NCBI RefSeq assembly: GCF_000364605.1
Contig: NZ_KB822576.1
Span: 310,001-374,000, forward strand
Source: Nocardioides sp. Iso805N
GTDB lineage: Bacteria; Actinomycetota; Actinomycetes; Propionibacteriales; Nocardioidaceae
Direction: 5' to 3'
Length of the DNA stretch: 64,000 bases
Shown here piece by piece: positions 1 to 10,281 of this stretch. A program made the position numbers and the translations under genes. The number at the start of each line of letters is the position of its first letter. The stretch's first letter is position 1. Under the pieces are notes generated by a model. It was not told where the DNA came from. It ran no database searches and saw nothing but the letters and a program-made list of their open reading frames with translations.

Positions 1-904
<904 letters not shown>

Positions 905-908
<4 letters not shown>

Positions 909-1687
909 CGGGTGAGTCCTGTCATGCTGCGCACGGCAGCCTCGGGGTCGCCGTCCTTGACCAGCGCCTCACCGACGAGCACCGCGCGAGCGCCCTCGGC
1001 GACGTACGTCTGGACATCGGCGGCGGAGAAGATGCCGGACTCGGCGACCTTGACCCGGTCGTCGGGGATGAGCGGAGCGAGCCGCCCGAAGACCGCCGGG
1101 TCGACCGCGAGGGTCTTGAGATTGCGGGCGTTGACGCCGATCAGCTCGGCACCCAGGCCCACGGCACGCTCGGTCTCCTCCTCGTCGTGCACCTCGACCA
1201 GCACCGTGAGCCCGAGCTCGCCTGCATAGGAGAAGAGCCGGCGCAGCGCCTCATCGTCGAGTGCGGAGCACATCAGCAGGGCGAGGTCGGCGCCGGCGGC
1301 ACGTGCCTCGAGCAGCTGGTAGTCGTCGACGATGAAGTCCTTGCGCAGGATCGGGGTGTCCACCACGGCCCGTACGGCGCGAAGGTCCGCCAGCGAGCCG
1401 CCGAAGCGACGCTGCTCGGTCAGGACCGAGATGGCAGCGGCACCGCCGCGGGCGTAGCTGGCGGCCAGGTCCGCAGGGTCGGTGATCTCGGCGAGGTGGC
1501 CCTTGCTCGGGCTCTTCCGCTTCACCTCCGCGATCACGCTGCTGCCGGCACCACGGAAGTGCGGCATCGGGTCGCGCGGAGCGTCGACGTCGGCAAGCGC
1601 CGCGCGCAGGTCGGCGACGCTGACCTGCGCCTTGCGCCCCTCGAGATCCTCCCGGACTCCGGAGACGATGTCGTCCAGTACCGACAT
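905..1687 (-). CDS. trpC: Indole-3-glycerol phosphate synthase
   Basis: A TIM-barrel enzyme that closes the indole ring of CdRP to give indole-3-glycerol phosphate, one step before tryptophan synthase. It is 260 aa, normal for stand-alone TrpC. The barrel shows [13 protein letters not shown], the [12 protein letters not shown] strand, [11 protein letters not shown] and the VAESGI / VLVGEALV phosphate-binding loops. I chose ATG 1687 (MSVLDDIV) because an upstream in-frame start would overlap the preceding gene heavily and add sequence unlike the family. It sits 10 bp after the HGxxPAAW gene and overlaps trpB by 4 bp. No TrpF is encoded nearby; PriA at 9.2-9.9 kb probably supplies that step. 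Confidence 0.97.
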
Positions 1688-1697
1688 CACGCCTCCG

Positions 1698-1898
1698 TCA
1701 GTGGGTCTCGGTGTTGTAGCCCATCTTCGCCAGCACGAGGAAGAGGACACCGGACGCGACGACGATGGCGACGCCGACCCAGAACACCACGTAGCTGATC
1801 GGGCTGAGCATGAGCCCGACGGAGCCGACTAGGAAGCCCAGGAGCCCCACGACGACGGCGCTCCAGGCGGCCGGGGTGTTGCCGTGGCTGTCGGACAT
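1698..1898 (-). CDS. HGxxPAAW-family small membrane protein
   Basis: A 66-residue protein starting [12 protein letters not shown], which matches the HGxxPAAW motif that names an actinobacterial family found next to trp genes. Two hydrophobic stretches (about residues 13-32 and 36-57) predict two membrane helices with a short charged tail ([10 protein letters not shown]). The biochemical role is unknown. The start at 1898 is supported by AAGGAG about 8 nt upstream. It lies between the Trp-associated membrane protein gene and trpC, so co-expression with tryptophan synthesis is likely, but a direct role is inference. Confidence 0.88.
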   Translation of the reverse strand: MSDSHGNTPAAWSAVVVGLLGFLVGSVGLMLSPISYVVFWVGVAIVVASGVLFLVLAKMGYNTETH

Positions 1899-1966
1899 TG
1901 CGAACTCCTTGGTGGTGCGAAGGCTTGGACGGGTCGTGCTCTGGGAGAGTCTATTCAGTCCGGGCG

Positions 1967-2518
1967 TCAGTCCACGTCCTGGGTCGGGTCGTGGCCCTCG
2001 TCCAGGGACTTCCACAGGTCCAGGCTGCTCTGCTCCTCGAGCGGCTGCTGGGTGGTGATCACCGTCGCGCCAGCGCCGACGGGGGCGTCGTACTTGGCGC
2101 CCATCTCGGGCCACTGCGGAGCCTTCCGTACGGCGATGACAGCCATCGCCGCGCTGAGGAGCGCCGCGACCAGCGCGATCCAGGGCCAGGCGTTGGCCTG
2201 GCTGCCGCTGTTGCTGGCGAGAAGGTGGTGGCGGGTGGTGAATACGGTCGGCACGACCGCCAGCGCGGCCACACCGCCGAGGATCGCGATCCCTCGGCGT
2301 ACCCACCCTCGGGTGACCAGGACGACCCCCCATGCGGCCAGCGCCACCAGCGCGAGCGCGGTGGTGGCGGGGCTGTCCAGGCCGGCCTGCTGACCGGCCG
2401 AGAACGGGTCGGCATGGTCGAGGCTCACCCAGTGGTGGTGCCCGGCGTAGGCGGCAAGGCCGGCGCCGGCCGCACCGAGCAGGACCGTGGGCCAGAACGT
2501 GCGGCGGCCCTCAGCCAT
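1967..2518 (-). CDS. Trp biosynthesis-associated membrane protein (TIGR02234-like)
   Basis: This 183-aa protein starts [10 protein letters not shown] and has four hydrophobic segments: about residues 7-23, 45-63, 69-87 and 110-127. The family is known only as a membrane protein in actinobacterial trp operons; its function is not established. The start at 2518 gives an 8-bp overlap with the hisI stop, typical of coupled genes. The C-terminal third is polar and acidic ([13 protein letters not shown]), probably cytoplasmic. The assignment rests on topology, length and position between hisI and trpC. Confidence 0.82.
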   Translation of the reverse strand: MAEGRRTFWPTVLLGAAGAGLAAYAGHHHWVSLDHADPFSAGQQAGLDSPATTALALVALAAWGVVLVTRGWVRRGIAILGGVAALAVVPTVFTTRHHLLASNSGSQANAWPWIALVAALLSAAMAVIAVRKAPQWPEMGAKYDAPVGAGATVITTQQPLEEQSSLDLWKSLDEGHDPTQDVD

Positions 2519-2849
2519 AGACGAGGTCCGCGTCGAAGCAGGTCCGGTCACCGGTGTGACAGGCGCCGTCGACCTGCTCGACCTTGACCAGCAGCGTGTC
2601 GCCGTCGCAGTCCAGCCGGATCTCCTTGACCGCCTGCGTGTGGCCGGAGGTCTCGCCCTTGACCCAGTACTCCTGGCGGCTGCGGCTCCAGTAGGTCGCG
2701 CGGCCGGTCGCGATCGTGCGGGCCAGGGCCTCGTCGTCCATCCAGCCGAGCATGAGCACCTCGCCCGTGTCGTGCTGCTGCACCACCGCCGGAACCAGTC
2801 CATCGGCGGTGCGCTTGAGACGGGCAGCGATCTGCGGGTCGAGGCTCAC
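2511..2849 (-). CDS. hisI: Phosphoribosyl-AMP cyclohydrolase
   Basis: HisI opens the adenine ring of PR-AMP, the third step of histidine synthesis. At 112 aa it is the stand-alone cyclohydrolase without a fused HisE domain. Family marks are [25 protein letters not shown], and the metal-binding cysteines in RLDCDGD and [11 protein letters not shown] chose the GTG at 2847-2849 ([11 protein letters not shown]); the upstream in-frame sequence is low-complexity Arg/Gly and unlike the family. It is physically separated from the main his operon (8.4-14.1 kb) and instead heads the trp-associated genes. Confidence 0.96.
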   Translation of the reverse strand: MSLDPQIAARLKRTADGLVPAVVQQHDTGEVLMLGWMDDEALARTIATGRATYWSRSRQEYWVKGETSGHTQAVKEIRLDCDGDTLLVKVEQVDGACHTGDRTCFDADLVYG

Positions 2850-2950
2850 AGGGCCATTGTCCCAGACCCGTGGTCGTCGCTCCGACCCGCCGCCACTGTG
2901 GTGACCGACACGCCTGGGCGCTCGCGGCACCCAGCCCACGGACGACCGAC

Positions 2951-4732
2951 TCAGGCCCGCTGCTGCGCCATCCAGGAGGCGTGCAGGCCGGCGTACACGC
3001 TGCCCTCCTGCTGCACGAGATCGCGGTGCGGTCCGCGCTGCACGATCCGTCCGTGGTCCACCACGATCACCTCGTCGGCGTTCTCCGCCGTGGTGAGCCG
3101 GTGCGCGATCGTGACGCTCGTGCGCCCGAGCATCAGCCGCTCCAGGGCACGGCTGATCCGCATCTCCAAGGCGGGATCGACGGCTGAGGTGGCCTCGTCC
3201 AGGACGAGCAGGTCGGGATCGGCGAGCTGCGCGCGCAACAGTGCGACGAGCTGTCGCTCGCCGGCCGACAGGGCCTCGCCCCGCTGCCCCACCCGCGTGA
3301 GCACGCCGTGGGGCAGCCCTGCCAGCCAGTCCCCCAGTCCGAGGTCGGCGGCGGCCGCGACGATCTCCTCATCGGTGGCGCCGATCCGGCCGTAGCGCGC
3401 ATTGGCCGCGAGGGTGTCGTCGAACAAGAAGCCCTCCTGCGGCACCAGCACCACGCTGCGCCGCAGACCGCTGCCCTCGATCTGTCGGACATCGACACCG
3501 TCGAGCCGGACACTGCCCGTGGTCGGATCCATCAGTCGGGTCAGCAGCTTGGCGATCGTCGACTTCCCCGACCCGGTCTCGCCGACCACCGCGACCCGCC
3601 GGCCGGGCACGATCTGCAGGCTCACGTCGTGCAGCACCGGCACACCGCCCGGGTAGGCGAAGGACACGTCCTCGAAGGTGACGCTGAGTGGCCCCCGCGG
3701 CAACGTCACGCCATCGGCTCCCGGGTCGACGAGGTCGGCGGGGGTGTCGAGGATCCCGATCACGCGTCGCCAGCTGGCGACGGCGTTCTGGGCATCGGTG
3801 AGGATCTGCGACCCGGTCTGCACCGGACCGACGAACAGCGAGACGAGGAAGGCGAAGGCCAGGATCTTGCCGCTGGTGAGGTTGCCGTGGATCCCGAGCT
3901 CGACGCCGAGCACGACGACGCCGGCCAGCGCCAGACCGCCGGCGAGGCCACCCAGGCTGAAGAAGCTCGCGACCAGGCTCTGCGTCCGGATCTGGGCGGC
4001 CATGTTCTCCGCGACGGCCTCGTCGATGCGCTGTTGGGTGCGGGCCTCCACGGCGTAGGCCTTCACCACCGCCGCACCGACCACCGGCTCCGCGATCGCC
4101 GAGAGCAGCGCGCCCACCTGGCGGCGCACGATCGTGTAGGCCTGCGAGAGCCGCTTCTGGAAGAACGGCAGGGTGGCGAAGAGCGGTACGAAGCAGATCC
4201 ACACCACGAGTGCCAGCTGCCAGGAGTAGACCACCATCACCACGCTGGCGATCAGCATCTGCCCGACCGAGACGACCAGCAGCAGGCCGCCGTAGACCAC
4301 GAACTGGCTGATCTGGTCCACGTCGCTCGTGACCCGGGAGACCAGCGCGCCCTGGCGTTCGGTGTTCTGCGTCAGCATCGGCAGGTCGTGGACGTGGCGG
4401 AACGCCTTGGTGCGCAGCGTGGCGAGTCCGCGTTCGGCGGCGGTGAACAGCCGTGCGGTCATCAGGTAGGAGGCCCAGCTCGCGACGACCAGTGCGATCG
4501 CCGCCGCGACGCCCATCCACACGGTGAACGACACGTCCGGTCCACCGGCGTGGTTGAGACCGTGGTCGAGAGTCTGCTGCACGGCGACCGGCACGATCAC
4601 CTGGCCGAGGCTGGCGACCACGGCCAGCGCGAGCGTCCGACCCGCCCCCTCGACCAGCTCGGGTGAATGGTGGATGCCACGGCGGATGGTATCGATACCG
4701 CCGAGCTGCTCGCCGGACTCGACGGCGCTCAT
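2951..4732 (-). CDS. ABC exporter half-transporter, catalytic-site partner
   Basis: An ABCB-type half exporter of 593 aa: an N-terminal transmembrane domain (about residues 30-310, six predicted helices) followed by a nucleotide-binding domain. Walker A GETGSGKS lies at 384-391, an atypical signature LSAGERQ at 488-494, Walker [13 protein letters not shown] at 508-519 with a normal catalytic Glu513, and H-loop His544 (TIAHRL). Its start overlaps the stop of the upstream half-transporter gene as ATGA (4729-4732), so the two are almost certainly made as a heterodimer. The changed signature would face the degenerate site of the partner. The substrate cannot be read from sequence; lipid or drug export is the usual range for this type. 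Confidence 0.93.
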   Translation of the reverse strand: MSAVESGEQLGGIDTIRRGIHHSPELVEGAGRTLALAVVASLGQVIVPVAVQQTLDHGLNHAGGPDVSFTVWMGVAAAIALVVASWASYLMTARLFTAAERGLATLRTKAFRHVHDLPMLTQNTERQGALVSRVTSDVDQISQFVVYGGLLLVVSVGQMLIASVVMVVYSWQLALVVWICFVPLFATLPFFQKRLSQAYTIVRRQVGALLSAIAEPVVGAAVVKAYAVEARTQQRIDEAVAENMAAQIRTQSLVASFFSLGGLAGGLALAGVVVLGVELGIHGNLTSGKILAFAFLVSLFVGPVQTGSQILTDAQNAVASWRRVIGILDTPADLVDPGADGVTLPRGPLSVTFEDVSFAYPGGVPVLHDVSLQIVPGRRVAVVGETGSGKSTIAKLLTRLMDPTTGSVRLDGVDVRQIEGSGLRRSVVLVPQEGFLFDDTLAANARYGRIGATDEEIVAAAADLGLGDWLAGLPHGVLTRVGQRGEALSAGERQLVALLRAQLADPDLLVLDEATSAVDPALEMRISRALERLMLGRTSVTIAHRLTTAENADEVIVVDHGRIVQRGPHRDLVQQEGSVYAGLHASWMAQQRA

Positions 4733-6522
4733 CGCTCCACCTCGGTCTCGGCGAGCTCGTCGAGCTCGGTCTCGTAGGCGTTGACCAGCTCGGCATAGGC
4801 CGGGCTCGTGACGAGGAGCTGCTCGTGGGTGCCGCAGGCGAGGATCCGGCCGCCGTCGAGGTGCACCACCTCGTCGGCCAACGCGATGGTCGCCTTGCGA
4901 TAGGCCACCACGACCAGCGTGGCGCCGCCTTCGGACGCGCCCGTCGCACCGCGCAGGGCAGCCAGGATCCGCTGTTCCACCTCGGGATCGACCGCCGAGG
5001 TGGCATCGTCCAGGATCAGCAGTCGCGGACGGCGTACCAGGGCGCGGGCGAGGGAGATCCGCTGCCGCTGGCCGCCACTGAGGCTGGTGCCACGCTCGCC
5101 GAGCCGGGTGTCGAGGCCGCGTGGCAGCGCCGCCACGAAGCCGTCGGCCTGGGCCGCACGCAGAGCCGCCCAGACCTCGTCATCGGCGTACTCGCCACCG
5201 AGGGTGACGTTGTCGCGCACGGTGTCGTCGAAGACGAACGCGGTCTGCGGCACCACGGACACCGCTTCGGCGAGGGCCCCGGGTGCGAATTCGCGCAGGT
5301 CGATGCCGTCGACACTGATCCGGCCGGCGTCGGGATCCACCAACCGTGACATCAGCGTGGTCAAGGTGGACTTGCCGGACGCCGTCGGACCGACGATGGC
5401 GACCGTGCGGCCGGCCGCGACCTCGAAGGTCACCCCGCTCAGCAGCGGTTGCTGCGGCTCGTAGGCGAAGGCCACGCCGTCCAGCTCCAGCCGAGCACCA
5501 CCTCGGATGCCGTCACCCGAGAGAGCCGGGAGGCGCTCGTCGCCGTACTCGAGGCCTCCGGTGGCGTCGAGGACGTGCTGGACGCGGCGGAAGCCGACGA
5601 CGCTGCGCGGGAACTCCCCCAGCACCCAGCCCAACGAGCGGATCGGGAAGGCCACGATGGTGAGCAGGTAGCCGATCTGGACCACGTCGCCGGCGGCAGC
5701 GTGGCCGTGCAGGACCCGGATGACGCCGACCGAGAGCACGACGAGTACGCCGATGTCAGGCAGCGCTGCCAGCGTCGGATCGAAGGCGGCGCGGATCCGG
5801 CCGGCTCTGATGTTGGTGTCGCGCAGCTCGCGGGCCTTGGCGGCGAACCTGTCGGTCTCCTCGCCCTCACGGCCGAGTGTCTTGACCACCAGCGCGCCGT
5901 CGAAGGACTCGTGTGCCACCTCGCTGAGCTCCGCACGCAGCTGCTGCGCACGCGTGATCAGGGGACTGGCACGGCGCTGGTAGGCGAGGTTGGTCAGGAT
6001 GACGGCCGGGAACACCAGCATGCCGAGGCAGGCCAGCACGGTGTCGGCGAGGAACATCTGCGCCACCGCGATCACCATCATCGCGATCGTGCCCACCGCC
6101 ATCGGCAGCGGCGCGATCGGAGCCCACGCGGCCTCCACGTCGGCGTTGGCGTTGCTCAACAGCTGCCCCGTGGGGTGTGCCTGATGCCACGCGAGGGGCA
6201 GCCGGAGGTACTGCCGGGTGACGGCACGGCGGTAGTGGGCCTGCATGCGGTACTGCATGACGCCCGCGCCGAGACGACGCGCGATCACCCCGACCGCGCG
6301 CCCGATCGCGACGGCCACGAAGAGCGCCACCACGGCGATCAGCCAGCCGGTGCCGATGTGTCCGGTGCGGAACGCCGGCAGGATGACGTGGTCGGTCGAC
6401 CAGCCGAGCACCCAGGCGTCGGCGACGGTCAGGGCACCGAAGAGGGCACTACCGACGGTGGAGAGGGTGAAGATCCACGGCTCGCGCCTGATCGCCACGG
6501 CGAGCACCTTCAAGCCATCCAT
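4729..6522 (-). CDS. ABC exporter half-transporter, degenerate ATP site
   Basis: The 597-aa partner of the downstream ABC gene, with the same layout. Walker A GPTASGKST is at about 378-386 and the signature is canonical (LSGGQRQ, 481-487). Walker B reads LLILDDATSAVD, with Asp506 where the catalytic Glu should be, and the H-loop has Tyr541 (VVVAYRKAT) instead of His. These changes mark the degenerate nucleotide site known in heterodimeric exporters such as TM287/288 and LmrCD. I chose ATG 6522 (MDGLKVLAVAIRREPW) over an upstream start that would add 19 Arg-rich residues. It is divergent from the gene at 6604. Confidence 0.9.
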   Translation of the reverse strand: MDGLKVLAVAIRREPWIFTLSTVGSALFGALTVADAWVLGWSTDHVILPAFRTGHIGTGWLIAVVALFVAVAIGRAVGVIARRLGAGVMQYRMQAHYRRAVTRQYLRLPLAWHQAHPTGQLLSNANADVEAAWAPIAPLPMAVGTIAMMVIAVAQMFLADTVLACLGMLVFPAVILTNLAYQRRASPLITRAQQLRAELSEVAHESFDGALVVKTLGREGEETDRFAAKARELRDTNIRAGRIRAAFDPTLAALPDIGVLVVLSVGVIRVLHGHAAAGDVVQIGYLLTIVAFPIRSLGWVLGEFPRSVVGFRRVQHVLDATGGLEYGDERLPALSGDGIRGGARLELDGVAFAYEPQQPLLSGVTFEVAAGRTVAIVGPTASGKSTLTTLMSRLVDPDAGRISVDGIDLREFAPGALAEAVSVVPQTAFVFDDTVRDNVTLGGEYADDEVWAALRAAQADGFVAALPRGLDTRLGERGTSLSGGQRQRISLARALVRRPRLLILDDATSAVDPEVEQRILAALRGATGASEGGATLVVVAYRKATIALADEVVHLDGGRILACGTHEQLLVTSPAYAELVNAYETELDELAETEVER

Positions 6523-6589
6523 CGTGCTCGCCCGCTCCACTCGGAGAATCCTAGGACTCGGCTGCTCCCGTGCCCGCACGGGTGCGGCC

Positions 6590-6595
6590 TAGGGT
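6590..6595 (+). promoter_or_regulatory. -10 box TAGGGT before TIGR03085-like gene
   Basis: TAGGGT ends 8 nt before ATG 6604, in the position of a -10 hexamer for a leaderless transcript. No clear -35 is visible. It belongs to a recurrent set of TAnnnT boxes in this window. Confidence 0.45.
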
Positions 6596-6603
6596 GGGTG
6601 ATC

Positions 6604-7227
6604 ATGACCGATTCACTGGCGCGCCGCGAACGCCTGGCGCTGTGCGACCTCGCTCTCTCCGTCGGCCCGTCGGCGCCGACGCTGTGCGCTGGGTGGACCG
6701 TGCAGGACCTGGTCGTGCACCTGTTGGTGCGGGAGCACAAGCCGCTGGCCGCCGGAGGGACCCTGGTGCCGGCGCTGCGTGGGTTGACCGAGCGGGCCTC
6801 GGCTCGACTGCGACGCGAGCCCTTCGAGACGTTGGTCGAGCGGCTGCGAACGCCCGCGTTGCTGATGCGAGCGGCGCCGGTGGAGGCGCTGGTGAACACG
6901 ACGGAGTTCTTCGTCCATCACGAGGACGTACGCCGTGCGCAACCCTCGTGGACGCCCCGCGACCTCGCGCCGGCCGACGAAGCGACGCTGTAGCGACAGG
7001 TCGCGATAGCCGGAAGGGGCCTCGTACGACCGGCCGGAGTGCCGGTGACGATCTCCTCCGGGTCCCGGCGTGCCGTGCTGAGACGCGGCGAGGATCCGGT
7101 CGCCGTCGCCGGACCGGTCGGCGAGATCACGCTGTTCGTCTTCGGCCGCGGGCAGGTGCGTGAGCTGAGCTTCGACGGTCCGGCCGAGCGGATCGCGGCC
7201 CTGCGAGCCGCGAAGCTGGGTTTCTAG
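6604..7227 (+). pseudogene. TIGR03085-like (DinB/maleylpyruvate isomerase fold) gene with in-frame amber stop
   Basis: The frame opens at ATG 6604 (MTDSLARRERL) and contains the TLCAGWTVQDLVVHL motif typical of mycothiol-dependent maleylpyruvate isomerase/TIGR03085 proteins. A TAG at 6991-6993 stops it after 129 codons. The same frame then continues without another stop to 7227 and ends in sequence typical of the family's C-terminal domain (VAGPVGEITLFVFGRGQV). The residue expected at the stop is Trp (family pattern ..LWR..), so a single G-to-A change at 6992, TGG to TAG, explains it. It is either a young pseudogene, a sequencing error, or a read-through case. Undamaged it would be 207 aa. 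The 142 bp that follow hold nothing recognisable. Confidence 0.8.
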
Positions 7228-7369
7228 CGGCCGAGCCGCGTCGGTGCGGTCATCAGCGCCACTCCGTCGACGTACTCCGCTCGGACGTCGCTCGGCAGCG
7301 CGTTGAACGGCGTGCGTCTTTGCGATAGCAGCCCTTGCCGCTGTCGGACCCCGGTGCGAGGCTCGACCC

Positions 7370-7753
7370 ATGACCACGATCACGAGCATCAGCACTGCCA
7401 TGTTCACGGTTGCCGACCAGGACGCCGCGATCGAGTTCTACACCAAGAAGCTCGGCTGGGAGCTGCGCTCCGAGACGACGTTCGGTGAGGGCGACCAAGC
7501 CGGCCGCTGGATCGAGGTCGCTCCGCCCGGCTCCGGTGCGGTGCTTGCCCTCAACCCGCCGATGAACGGTGAGCCCGGTGGCGGCGCGATCGGTGTTGAC
7601 ACCCCCGACGCCGAAGCCGAGCGGACGCGCCTCAGCGGTGTCGACGGCGTCCAGGTCGGCGACCTGATGGGCGGGGAGGGGCCGGTGCCGAAGATGTTCC
7701 CGGTGACCGACCCCGATGGGAACTGGATCTGGGTCGTCCAGACCGGGAGCTGA
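7370..7753 (+). CDS. VOC-family (glyoxalase-fold) protein
   Basis: A 127-aa single vicinal-oxygen-chelate domain protein. It shows the usual start (ISTAMFTVADQDAAIEFYTKKLGWE), the glycine-rich middle strand, and the terminal FPVTDPDGNWIWVVQ with DPDGN. Proteins of this size dimerise and bind a metal and small substrates; members include glyoxalases, antibiotic-binding proteins and dioxygenases, and the specific role cannot be read. It is a single-gene unit converging on the DHFR-like gene with 25 bp between stops and no obvious terminator. Confidence 0.85.
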   Translation: MTTITSISTAMFTVADQDAAIEFYTKKLGWELRSETTFGEGDQAGRWIEVAPPGSGAVLALNPPMNGEPGGGAIGVDTPDAEAERTRLSGVDGVQVGDLMGGEGPVPKMFPVTDPDGNWIWVVQTGS

Positions 7754-7778
7754 GCCCCCGCCGAGCTCGAGCGATCGT

Positions 7779-8348
7779 TCAGTCCAGCGGCAGTACGGCG
7801 TAGCGCAGCTCCGCGAACTGCCTGACCTGCTTCACCTCAAGCAGCCGCAACCGCGAGGACTCGATCCGGCGCGGCAGCAGCGGCGCCCCCGAGCCGAGCG
7901 TCACCGCGGCGACCGAGACCATGATCTCGTCGAGCAACCCCGCCTCGTGGAACTGACCGGCCAGGTCTCCCCCGCCGACGATCCAGACGTCCTTGCCCGC
8001 GGCAGACTCGCGCAGCAACTCCGCGTGCGTGGCGACCGACCCGCTCAGCACCCGGATGTCAGCACCCGGCACCAGCGGCAGATCGGTCCGCGTGGAGAAG
8101 ACGTAGGTGATCTTGTCACCGTAGAGCTCCTGCCACTTGGCAGGCGAGGCCATCAGCTTCTCGTGTGCGAGCACCCACTCGTAGGTCGTCGACCCCTCGA
8201 CCATCACGCCGACGCCCGCCACGAACGCCGACAGCCCGGCGATCGACTCCTCCCCGCCGTCGACGGCGAAGAGCCAGTCCAAGGAGTTGTCTGCGTCGGC
8301 GAGGAAGCCGTCCAGGGAGGTGGCGGTGGCGTAGACGAAGCGGGTCAC
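7779..8348 (-). CDS. Dihydrofolate reductase-family protein (RibD C-terminal type)
   Basis: A 189-aa NADPH-type reductase domain of the DHFR/RibD_C family. It has MTRFVYATATSLDGFLAD at the N-terminus, the GGGDLAGQFHEAGLLDEI nucleotide-binding segment and a C-terminal LRYAVLPLD. This family is broad and often of unknown substrate; true folate reductase is unlikely since the classic DHFR N-terminal motifs are absent. GTG 8346-8348 is chosen as start because TAGCGT lies exactly 6 nt upstream. It is 68 bp upstream of hisF but with its own probable promoter, so it need not belong to the his operon. Confidence 0.86.
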   Translation of the reverse strand: MTRFVYATATSLDGFLADADNSLDWLFAVDGGEESIAGLSAFVAGVGVMVEGSTTYEWVLAHEKLMASPAKWQELYGDKITYVFSTRTDLPLVPGADIRVLSGSVATHAELLRESAAGKDVWIVGGGDLAGQFHEAGLLDEIMVSVAAVTLGSGAPLLPRRIESSRLRLLEVKQVRQFAELRYAVLPLD

Positions 8349-8354
8349 ACCCTG

Positions 8355-8360
8355 ACGCTA
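8355..8360 (-). promoter_or_regulatory. -10 box TAGCGT, leaderless type
   Basis: TAGCGT on the minus strand lies 6 nt before GTG 8348 of the DHFR-family gene; no ribosome-binding purine run is present in the gap. Confidence 0.45.
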
Positions 8361-8416
8361 GCGGTCGGCGTGCCCCGACTCGAACGCCGTCGGGGCGCCG
8401 GCGGGCGCCGTCGGGG

Positions 8417-9178
8417 TCAGCGCACCGGCAGGCCGGCCTCCGACAGCGCCGACTTCACCTCGCCGATCCGCAACGTGCCGAAGTGGAACACCGACGCCGC
8501 CAGCACCGCGTCGGCACCGGCGGCCACCGCCGGCGCGAAGTGCTCCACCGCGCCGGCGCCACCTGAGGCGATCACCGGGATCGAGACCTCGGCCCTGACC
8601 GCACGGATCAGCTCCAGGTCGAAGCCGTCGCGGGTTCCGTCGGCGTCCATCGAGTTGAGCAGGATCTCGCCGGCTCCCAGCGAGGCCGCCTGCACCGCCC
8701 ATGCGACCGCGTCGATCCCTGCCGATTGCCGACCACCGTGGGTGGTGACCTCGAAACCCGACGGCGTACCGGCAGCGCGGCGCGCGTCCACCGACAGCAC
8801 CAGCACCTGGTTGCCGAACCGGTCCGCGATCTCGGCGATCAGCTCCGGTCGCGTGATGGCGGCCGTGTTCACGCCCACCTTGTCCGCGCCCGCTCGCAGC
8901 AGCCGGTCCACGTCCGCAACCGCGCGCACGCCGCCACCGACGGTCAACGGGATGAAGACCTCCTCGGCCACGCGAGAGACGATCTCCATCGTGGTCGCCC
9001 GGCCGTCCGCCGATGCGGAGATGTCGAGGAAGGTGAGCTCGTCGGCGCCCTCGGCGTCATACGCCCGCGCCAGCTCGACCGGGTCACCGGCGTCGCGCAG
9101 CTGCTTGAAGTTGACGCCCTTCACCACCCGGCCTGCGTCGACGTCGAGACACGGGATCACCCGTACGGCGAGGCTCAC
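8417..9178 (-). CDS. hisF: Imidazole glycerol phosphate synthase, cyclase subunit
   Basis: HisF joins PRFAR with ammonia delivered by HisH to make imidazole glycerol phosphate and AICAR. The 253-aa TIM barrel carries the two catalytic aspartates in [15 protein letters not shown] and [13 protein letters not shown], and the phosphate loops TVGGGVR and IASGGAG. The GTG at 9176-9178 overlaps the priA stop as GTGA. The start is well conserved ([12 protein letters not shown]), so longer in-frame extensions are rejected. It is the last gene of the main his operon. Confidence 0.98.
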   Translation of the reverse strand: MSLAVRVIPCLDVDAGRVVKGVNFKQLRDAGDPVELARAYDAEGADELTFLDISASADGRATTMEIVSRVAEEVFIPLTVGGGVRAVADVDRLLRAGADKVGVNTAAITRPELIAEIADRFGNQVLVLSVDARRAAGTPSGFEVTTHGGRQSAGIDAVAWAVQAASLGAGEILLNSMDADGTRDGFDLELIRAVRAEVSIPVIASGGAGAVEHFAPAVAAGADAVLAASVFHFGTLRIGEVKSALSEAGLPVR

Positions 9179-9909
9179 GAGGCACTCACCCGAGTCACGG
9201 CGAGCGCCTCCTCCAGCGAGAGCGAGCCGGTGTAGAGCGCCGTACCGGCGATGGCGCCCTCGACGCCATCGGCGACCAGCGTCATCAGCGCCCGGATGTC
9301 GTCGATCGTGGTGACGCCGCCCGAGGCGACGACCGGCGCCGAGGTCCGTGAGCAGACGTCGCGCAGCAGGTCGAGGTTCGGCCCCTGGAGCATGCCGTCC
9401 TTGTTCACGTCGGTGACGACGTAGCGAGCGCAACCCTCCGAGTCGAGGCGGGCGAGCGTCTCGTAGAGGTCCCCGCCGTCGCGGGTCCAGCCGCGGGCTG
9501 CCAGCGTCGTACCGCGGACGTCCAGGCCGATCGCGACCCGGTCGCCCCACGTGGCGATGGCGGCTGCGCACCACTCCGGCTGCTCGAGCGCCGCGGTGCC
9601 GATGTTGACCCGTCGACAGCCCGTCGCCATCGCCGCTTCGAGCGATTCGTCATCGCGGATGCCGCCACTCATCTCCACCGAGATGTCGAGACGGCCCACG
9701 ATCTCGGCCTGCAGCTCGCGGTTGGAACCGCCTCCGAAGGCCGCGTCCAGGTCGACCAGATGGATCCACTCCGCGCCCAGCTCCTGCCAACGCAGCGCGG
9801 CCTCGATCGGGTCGCCGAATCGCTTCTCGGACCCGTCGACGCCCTGCACCAGCTGGACGGCCTGGCCGCCCTTGATGTCGACGGCGGGGAGCAGCTCGAG
9901 ATAGGACAC
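9175..9909 (-). CDS. priA: Bifunctional HisA/TrpF isomerase PriA
   Basis: A 244-aa TIM barrel that isomerises ProFAR for histidine and, in actinobacteria lacking trpF, also phosphoribosyl anthranilate for tryptophan. The N-terminal [15 protein letters not shown] holds the first catalytic Asp, and [11 protein letters not shown] the second. The phosphate loops are EMSGGIRD and VASGGV. The bifunctional call rests on phylum-level knowledge and on trpC and trpB being nearby without trpF in the window; trpF elsewhere cannot be excluded. It starts at GTG 9909, 3 bp after the preceding gene, and overlaps hisF by 4 bp. Confidence 0.94.
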   Translation of the reverse strand: MSYLELLPAVDIKGGQAVQLVQGVDGSEKRFGDPIEAALRWQELGAEWIHLVDLDAAFGGGSNRELQAEIVGRLDISVEMSGGIRDDESLEAAMATGCRRVNIGTAALEQPEWCAAAIATWGDRVAIGLDVRGTTLAARGWTRDGGDLYETLARLDSEGCARYVVTDVNKDGMLQGPNLDLLRDVCSRTSAPVVASGGVTTIDDIRALMTLVADGVEGAIAGTALYTGSLSLEEALAVTRVSAS

Positions 9910-9912
9910 GTT

Positions 9913-10278
9913 TCAGGCCTTTCGGAACAACACGGTGTACAGGACAGGGGCCACCAGCACGCTGGCGACCAGGGCCAGCGCGCGCGCCGCCCAGGAAGGA
10001 TCGATCAGCCATACGACCACGTTGGCCACCACGAGCAGGGCGATCAACAGTCTGGTCTGGTTGCGGCGGCGTACGGCCAGCGCACCGGTCTGGCGACCGC
10101 GGCCGCGCGTCGACGGGCTCAGCGACCGGACGCCGAGCTTGTCGAACCGGACGCCGAGCTTGTCGAGGCGGGCGCGTCGTCGCGCAGCAGCCGCCGCCCG
10201 CGCTGTCCGCTCGGCAGCCGCTTCGGCAGCGAGCCGCTCCCGCTCCGCCCGCGCTCTCGCACGCACCCCGGACGGCAC
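9913..10278 (-). CDS. Small Arg-rich membrane protein in his operon
   Basis: 121 aa; function not recognised. The N-terminal half is basic and alanine-rich (a likely cytoplasmic coiled stretch), followed by two hydrophobic helices at about 74-91 and 95-117. Its odd feature is a tandem FDKLGVR duplication near residue 40, encoded by two 21-bp copies of the CGAGCTTGTCGA repeat (10126-10167). It sits between hisH and priA with gaps of 3 bp on each side, so it is translated as part of the histidine operon. A role in histidine synthesis is not implied by the sequence. Confidence 0.7.
   Translation of the reverse strand: MPSGVRARARAERERLAAEAAAERTARAAAAARRRARLDKLGVRFDKLGVRSLSPSTRGRGRQTGALAVRRRNQTRLLIALLVVANVVVWLIDPSWAARALALVASVLVAPVLYTVLFRKA
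10126..10167 (-). repeat. Tandem 21-bp repeat with CGAGCTTGTCGA core
   Basis: Two adjacent 21-bp copies (10126-10146 and 10147-10167), each holding the core CGAGCTTGTCGA. The same core with T or C at the sixth base recurs in hisD. Here it is translated as FDKLGVR twice. Confidence 0.75.
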
Positions 10279-10281
10279 GAC

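Noticed and set aside
2951..5006. Several long frames opposite or out of phase with the ABC genes
   Set aside because: Their composition is Arg/Pro/Ala/Asp-rich with no motifs, the usual result of third-position GC bias.
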